From positions 1-5,182 of the forward strand of contig CACYEE010000009.1 in NCBI GenBank assembly GCA_902773415.1: DNA of 5,182 bases, read 5' to 3'. Below are positions 1 to 3,292 of the stretch, piece after piece. A program made the position numbers and the translations under genes. Under the pieces are notes generated by a model. It had not been told where the DNA came from and ran no database searches. It was given only the letters and a program-made list of their open reading frames with translations. Source of the stretch: an uncultured Actinomyces sp. Lineage in GTDB: Bacteria > Actinomycetota > Actinomycetes > Actinomycetales > Actinomycetaceae. The stretch's first letter is position 1. Every line of letters starts with the position of its first letter.

Positions 1-1
1 G

Positions 2-1225
2 AGGCTTGAGGCGGAGTCGACGTTTCGGACAGGAATCATCGTGCGCGAAGGAGAACCGTGTGTTTCATGCCCGCGTGGATTGACGCTGGCGTTCGAGGAA
101 GTCCTGCGAATCGAATGGAGGATGGCATCTCTGGCCCCATCGCTTGAGGACGCTGCCCTTCGGACATTGATCCGTTCGCCGATCTTCGACGAGGTCGTTC
201 ATGCCAACGAACTTGAAGGGGCGAAATCTTTGCGACAGCAGGTGGCGCAGGCTCTGAACCTGAAATCCGAAGGATCCTTGGGGATGCGTCGATTGCGTGA
301 GACGGCGCGGATTTACGTGGAATTATCCAAAGAATCCCACGGTTATCCACGGTCGGTCAAAGAGATTCGGGACATTTATGACCGAATCGTGGATTCCGAA
401 CCGACATCGGATTCTCTGGACGGCCGGCTTTTTCGCGCTCAAAGGGCCGATATCGTCGGGGCAGGCAGGCGGGCGGGCGGGCGGGCTGTCCATAGGGGAT
501 TCTCTCGCGAAGAAAATATCCGCACATGCATGGAAGAAACGATTGAGCCGGCGTTCAACGGCGAGATTCCGTCCCTGCTTCGGCAACCGCTTCGCGCCAT
601 CTCTTTGAATACGTTCATCCCTTCCACGACGGAAACGGGCGTGTCGGTCGGTATTTGCCGTCCCCGGCTCCTTCCGCTTCGCTCTCGCTGCTGGCCACGC
701 TCTCGTTATCGCGGACAATCGCCGAACGAAAGACCGAATGCCATCGTTCGTTTGTCCACGCGGAGAAGTCCGTGAAACATGGCGAGATTGCCTTCTTTGC
801 CATTGAAATGCTTCGGACGATTCGTGAAGCCCAGGAGACCCTTGTCGCCCAGCCGAAGGACTGCCCGCACAGAGCGAAGGAGATTCGCGACGGAATTGGC
901 GTTTGTCTCAGGGAACATCGTCTGCCAGGAGAGGCGGACGGGGCCGAGGGCAAGTGGGAACGGCGTTATGGAACGGCGATCCATGCCCTGATGCTTGATG
1001 CCGTATTGGGACTTCCTGGCGGGATGTCGCAAAATGAACCCTGTTCCAGCCTTGCAGCGAGTTCCCCTGTTGCACGGAAGGAAGCGGCCGATTTGGAAAA
1101 GGCGGGGCTTTTGGACGTTGTCGAGAAGAGGCCGTTGGTCTATGCGGCTTCGGGCACGCTGTTGCGGTTCTTTGGCGATGCGGATGGTGCTCGATGTGCG
1201 CATCTGGTCTGGTATCGACCGCTAG
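2..1225 (+). pseudogene. Frameshifted Fic-family (AMP-transferase type) gene remnant
   Basis: Intact Fic proteins of this type transfer AMP, or another nucleotide part, from a nucleotide to a target protein hydroxyl. The N-terminal half reads in frame 2 up to about 598. It shows a HANELEG segment (200-220) like the inhibitory-helix region, LDGRLFRA (416-439) and VHRGFS (488-505), which form the flap region. The catalytic loop HPFHDGNGR (616-642) lies in frame 1, inside LFEYVHPFHDGNGRVGRYL. Frame 2 meets a stop at 773-775, and frame 1 has a stop at 544-546. A net frame change is therefore needed near 599-601, where family members usually have a few more residues (such as AHY) before LFEY. Frame 1 then carries the post-catalytic helices (SLSRTIAERK, HGEIAFFAIEMLRTIREAQ) and a C-terminal winged-helix-like part (ARKEAADLEKAGLL to LLRFFG, ending near 1176). 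It has no stop of its own before it runs into the next gene out of frame. Frame 2 is open to the left edge, so the true start may lie outside. A second start is possible at GTG 58, behind AAGGAG at 48-53, but it is in frame 1. A sequencing error is the main alternative to real decay. Confidence 0.85.
460..487 (+). repeat. GGCN tetranucleotide tract inside the Fic remnant
   Basis: Seven consecutive four-base units read GGCA twice, GGCG four times and GGCT once. The tract falls between LDGRLFRA and VHRGFS of the Fic remnant, where family members usually have a short variable turn. Here it encodes an Ala/Gly/Arg-rich insert. The reading frame is the same before and after the tract, so it does not cause the frameshift seen near 600. 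A tetranucleotide tract can change the frame by slippage, which makes it a possible mutational hot spot. Confidence 0.85.
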
Positions 1226-1228
1226 AAT
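1223..1228 (+). promoter_or_regulatory. TAGAAT -10 box for a leaderless hslR transcript
   Basis: TAGAAT matches the TATAAT consensus at five of six positions. Six bases (CGGCGC) separate it from the ATG at 1235, so a normal transcription start would fall on or next to the A of the start codon. No clear -35 hexamer is seen 16-18 bases upstream. There is no Shine-Dalgarno sequence before the ATG. Leaderless mRNAs with a TAnnnT box about seven bases from the start codon are common in Actinobacteria. The first three bases of the box are also a stop codon in the hslR frame. Confidence 0.6.
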
Positions 1229-1234
1229 CGGCGC

Positions 1235-1624
1235 ATGGCAAGTTCCGATGCGGCAAGAATCGACGTGTGGCTATGGGCCGTGCGCCAGTGCAAGACGCGC
1301 ACCCTCGCCACGAACGAGGTCAAGGCCGGGCATGTGCGCGTCAACGGCGAACCCGTCAAGCCGGCGACCAAGGTCAAGCCCGGCGACGAGGTGCGCTACC
1401 GCGTGGCCGGATTCGACCGGATACTCGTCGTCGAAAAGACCATCTCCAAGCGCGTTGGCGCGAAGGTCGCCGCCGAATGCTACGCGGACCTCACCCCGGA
1501 ACGCCCCAGGGTCTACCTGCCGGTGGCCCGCCGCGAACCCGGGGCCGGCCGCCCCACGAAGAAGGAACGCCGCGAACTCGACAGGTTCTTCGGCCGTGAC
1601 GCCAACTGGGGGCACCTCGGCTGA
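1235..1624 (+). CDS. hslR: S4-domain RNA-binding protein, Hsp15/HslR family
   Basis: A 129-residue cytoplasmic RNA-binding protein. Residues about 8-65 form an S4 domain with the family signature RIDVWLWAVRQCKTRTLA, followed by GHVRVNGEPVKPATKVKPGDEV. The C-terminal tail is basic and carries RPTKKERRELDRF, as in E. coli Hsp15, which has 133 residues. Hsp15 binds free 50S subunits that still carry a nascent chain and helps recycle them. The same role here is inferred from the family. The start is well fixed: an in-frame TAG at 1223-1225 excludes any earlier start, and the ATG at 1235 is followed at once by the conserved S4 helix. No ribosome binding site precedes it, so translation probably starts on a leaderless mRNA. 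The gene overlaps the run-on frame of the Fic remnant out of frame. It is separated from nrdF by 320 bases and is probably transcribed independently. It is intact and its GC-rich codons match those of nrdF. Confidence 0.93.
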   Translation: MASSDAARIDVWLWAVRQCKTRTLATNEVKAGHVRVNGEPVKPATKVKPGDEVRYRVAGFDRILVVEKTISKRVGAKVAAECYADLTPERPRVYLPVARREPGAGRPTKKERRELDRFFGRDANWGHLG

Positions 1625-1686
1625 CGCGCGGGGCGGCGCTTGACTGATTTGCGCGCATTCGTCGGATTTTGGCGATTTTCGGGTTG

Positions 1687-1707
1687 TTTGCGACGTGCGC
1701 GTGCAAA
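1687..1707. promoter_or_regulatory. Imperfect TTTGC...GCAAA dyad
   Basis: TTTGC (1687-1691) and GCAAA (1703-1707) are exact inverted copies. Folded as RNA, ACG (1693-1695) also pairs with CGT (1700-1702) if G1692 bulges out, giving an eight-pair stem with a four-base loop. It could be an operator or a processed hairpin behind hslR. No U-run follows it, which argues against a simple intrinsic terminator. Confidence 0.3.
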
Positions 1708-1827
1708 TCGCCGGTGGGTGGACGGGGTGCGCGAGCGGGCCGCTCCCGGCCGCCGTCGCTGTTAGGATGGGCAGGGAATCCGCAGCGTTGTCGCACCGGG
1801 GCCGCGTCGCAGGCGTGCCGCAAACTG

Positions 1828-1833
1828 TAGGAT
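1828..1833 (+). promoter_or_regulatory. Candidate -10 box (TAGGAT) for nrdF
   Basis: TAGGAT fits the actinobacterial TAnnnT pattern and sits in the only AT-richer patch close to nrdF (CAAACTGTAGGATAAACGAA). No convincing -35 hexamer is visible at 16-18 bases. Transcription from here would start near 1840 and give a leader of about 105 bases. An identical TAGGAT at 1763-1768 is an alternative that would give a leader of about 170 bases. Confidence 0.4.
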
Positions 1834-1844
1834 AAACGAAGCCT

Positions 1845-1923
1845 GCGTCGCCCAGCGCCGCTCGCCGCTCCACGTGCGGACCGAAGGTGCAGGGCGACGC
1901 GAGGAGTGCGGCACCCGCGTCGC
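1845..1923 (+). promoter_or_regulatory. Structured nrdF leader with alternative stems
   Basis: GCGTCGCCC (1845-1853) and GGGCGACGC (1892-1900) form a perfect nine-base-pair stem. It encloses a smaller CCGC/GCGG stem (1865-1868 with 1876-1879). The same GCGACGC (1894-1900) can instead pair for seven bases with GCGTCGC (1917-1923), which ends ten bases before the ribosome binding site. The two pairings exclude each other. The geometry could support regulation, but GC-rich DNA often gives such stems by chance and no known riboswitch class is recognised. Confidence 0.35.
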
Positions 1924-1933
1924 ACCGCAACAG

Positions 1934-1940
1934 AAGGAGG
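1934..1940 (+). promoter_or_regulatory. Strong ribosome binding site of nrdF
   Basis: AAGGAGG ends four bases before the ATG at 1945 and is a full match to the anti-Shine-Dalgarno core. It decides the start: the upstream GTG at 1906 in the same frame has no such site and would add 13 residues (reading GTG CGG CAC...) that do not resemble NrdF N-termini. The contrast with hslR, which has no ribosome binding site, is clear. Confidence 0.9.
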
Positions 1941-1944
1941 CACC

Positions 1945-2922
1945 ATGAACCCGCCGAAGCTCAAGCTGGTCGATTCCGTCCAGGCAGTCAACTGGAACCG
2001 GCTCGAAGACGAGAAGGACCTCGAAGTCTGGGATCGCCTCACCGGCAATTTCTGGCTGCCGGAGAAGGTGCCGCTGTCCAACGACATCCAGTCGTGGAAC
2101 ACCTTGGCGCCGCACGAGCAGACGATGACCACGCGCGTGTTCACCGGCCTGACCCTTCTCGATACCGTGCAGGGCACCGTCGGCGCCGTATCCCTCATCC
2201 CCGACGCCATCACCCCGCACGAGGAAGCCGTGCTGACGAACATCGCCTTCATGGAGTCCGTGCACGCCCGCTCGTATTCCTCCATCTTCTCCACGCTGAT
2301 TTCCACCGAAGAAATCGACGAGACCTTCCGATGGTCCGAGGAAAACGAATACCTGCAAAAGAAGGCGCGGATCATCCTCGAGCACTACCGCGGCGACGAC
2401 CCCGAAAAGCGCAAGGTCGCCTCGACGATGCTCGAATCCTTCCTCTTCTACTCCGGCTTCTACGCGCCCATGTACTGGTCCGCGCACGCCAAGCTCACCA
2501 ACACCGCCGATCTCATCCGCCTCATCATCCGCGACGAAGCCGTCCACGGCTACTACATCGGCTACAAGTACCAGATCGCGGTCTCCAAGTCCTCGCCCGA
2601 GCGCCAGGCCGAACTCAAGGACTACACCCTCGACCTGCTCATGGACCTCTACGACAACGAAGAGGACTACACCGAGTCGCTCTACGACGAGATGGGGCTG
2701 ACCGAGGACGTGAAGATGTTCCTGCGCTACAACGCGAACAAGGCGCTCATGAATCTTGGCTACGAGGCGCTCTTCACCCCGGACCAGACCGCCGTGAACC
2801 CCGCGATTCTTGCCGCGCTCTCCCCGAACGCCGACGAGAACCACGATTTCTTCTCCGGTTCGGGCTCCTCCTACGTCATCGGCACCGCCGAGGCCACCAC
2901 CGACGACGACTGGGATTTCTGA
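1945..2922 (+). CDS. nrdF: Class Ib ribonucleoside-diphosphate reductase small (beta) subunit
   Basis: A 325-residue NrdF, the usual family length. It houses the dimetal (Mn or Fe) tyrosyl radical that starts reduction of ribonucleoside diphosphates in the large subunit NrdE, supplying dNTPs for DNA synthesis. Every expected residue can be placed at a constant offset of six from E. coli NrdF. The metal ligands are Asp73 (TLLDT), Glu104 and His107 (FMESVH), Glu164 (TMLESF), and Glu198 and His201 (RDEAVH). The radical tyrosine is Tyr111 (HARSY). The acidic C-terminal tail ending DDDWDF matches the tail that docks on NrdE. No frameshift or missing residue is seen. The start at 1945 follows a strong AAGGAGG. 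Class Ib enzymes also need NrdI and NrdH, and the genes often form nrdHIEF. None of those partners is in this window: hslR lies upstream, and the next gene is convergent. NrdF therefore appears to be transcribed alone from its own leader and must work with NrdE encoded elsewhere. Confidence 0.98.
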   Translation: MNPPKLKLVDSVQAVNWNRLEDEKDLEVWDRLTGNFWLPEKVPLSNDIQSWNTLAPHEQTMTTRVFTGLTLLDTVQGTVGAVSLIPDAITPHEEAVLTNIAFMESVHARSYSSIFSTLISTEEIDETFRWSEENEYLQKKARIILEHYRGDDPEKRKVASTMLESFLFYSGFYAPMYWSAHAKLTNTADLIRLIIRDEAVHGYYIGYKYQIAVSKSSPERQAELKDYTLDLLMDLYDNEEDYTESLYDEMGLTEDVKMFLRYNANKALMNLGYEALFTPDQTAVNPAILAALSPNADENHDFFSGSGSSYVIGTAEATTDDDWDF

Positions 2923-2926
2923 GCCT

Positions 2927-2943
2927 GGCCGGTCTTTCCGGCC
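2927..2943 (+). terminator. GC stem-loop just after nrdF
   Basis: GGCCGG and CCGGCC flank a TCTTT loop, giving a perfect six-pair stem that begins four bases after the nrdF stop codon. No U-run follows, so it is not a textbook intrinsic terminator. High-GC Gram-positives often use stems without a clear U-tract, and the stem could also protect the mRNA 3' end. Confidence 0.45.
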
Positions 2944-2996
2944 GACGGCGCGAAGGGGCTGTCTCTCAAGGGTTCGCGGCGCGCAGCCGTGGGCGG

Positions 2997-3031
2997 GGCG
3001 TATCAAAGGGGTCAGACCCCTTTGATACGCC
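2997..3031. repeat. Perfect palindrome with 17-bp arms between convergent genes
   Basis: GGCGTATCAAAGGGGTC (2997-3013) and its exact reverse complement (3015-3031) flank a single A at 3014. As RNA this gives about 15 pairs closed by a TCAGA loop, on either strand. The core GGGGTCAGACCCC resembles REP-like palindromes dispersed in many bacterial genomes, some of them linked to RAYT transposases; that link is from memory and is not tested here. The position between two convergent stop codons also suits a bidirectional terminator. No transposase or second copy is in the window. Confidence 0.9.
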
Positions 3032-3186
3032 AACCGATGCCAACGCCGGGGCCGCACGTGCCGAAAAGGGGACGGGCTGGCCTCGGATTGGGGACGGCGA
3101 GCGGAAGGGCTGCGCGGGCCCGCTTGCGCGGGACCGGAACGTGGAAGCCGCAGTCGCCGCCGCAACCCGCCCCGGCCATCGCGGCA

Positions 3187-3262
3187 TGGCACAACCCGGT
3201 CCGAACCGTCGAATCTTCCCCCTGCGGGAAGCAGAACCGGCAAGCCGAACCGAGTTGTGCCA
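3187..3262 (-). terminator. Long imperfect hairpin in the permease 3' region, read on the - strand
   Basis: The arms 3187-3203 and 3246-3262 are inverted copies at 15 of 17 positions. In minus-strand RNA the two differences are G-U wobbles, so all 17 positions pair. The stem continues inward with more wobbles (3204/3245, 3206/3243, 3207/3242) and Watson-Crick pairs (3208/3241, 3210/3239, 3211/3238). It is capped by a six-pair hairpin, CTTCCC/GGGAAG (3215-3220 with 3226-3231). It begins 30 bases after the permease stop codon. No U-run follows, so it may be a terminator, an mRNA-stabilising 3' end, or a small RNA. Confidence 0.45.
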
Positions 3263-3292
3263 ACGCGGCGGGAAACCCCGGCAGGGCCCTCC

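Larger units (their letters stand above)
1625..1944 (+). other. Non-coding hslR-nrdF intergenic region with nrdF leader
   Basis: No convincing gene lies in these 320 bases. The first 65 bases after hslR hold three GATTT-containing stretches (near 1646, 1665 and 1674) and no clean stem with a U-run, so the hslR terminator is not evident. Further on are a TTTGC/GCAAA dyad (1687-1707), the short palindrome GAGCGGGCCGCTC (1733-1745) and two TAGGAT boxes (1763-1768 and 1828-1833). The last 100 bases are GC-rich inverted repeats ending in a strong ribosome binding site. The heptamer GCGTCGC occurs three times (1804, 1845, 1917) and its complement once (1894). Confidence 0.8.
2923..3292. other. Gene-free gap between convergent nrdF and permease
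   Basis: These 370 bases lie between the nrdF stop (+) and the permease stop (-). Reading frames across it give only Arg/Pro/Ala-rich translations with no family resemblance. The gap holds a GC stem-loop just after nrdF, a perfect long palindrome at 2997-3031, and a long imperfect hairpin at 3187-3262. A small stem, CCCGC-TTGC-GCGGG, lies at 3119-3132 inside the short palindrome GCGGGCCCGC (3114-3123). No other structure stands out in 3032-3186. Confidence 0.8.

Noticed and set aside
323..1203. Minus-strand open frames across the Fic remnant (323-718 and 706-1203)
   Set aside because: They show no recognisable motif, while the + strand carries clear Fic motifs in the same DNA.
1625..1690. 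Intrinsic terminator after hslR using the T-rich patches
   Set aside because: The only stem (GCGCG/CGCGC, 1626-1656) is weak and its distance from the T-runs is too large.
1767..1835. 22-codon leader ORF starting ATGGGCAGG and ending TAA before nrdF
   Set aside because: It has no ribosome binding site, its ATG overlaps a candidate -10 box, and it has no run of regulatory codons.
1625..1944. NrdR box (paired AT-rich palindromes) expected upstream of nrd genes
   Set aside because: I looked for the ACAC-WATATATW-GTGT pattern and found nothing close to it. A diverged actinobacterial version cannot be excluded.
3187..3262. tRNA-like or known ncRNA in the long hairpin
   Set aside because: There is no cloverleaf, no anticodon arm and no GGTTCRANNCC T-arm in the right place. 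It is a single long stem.
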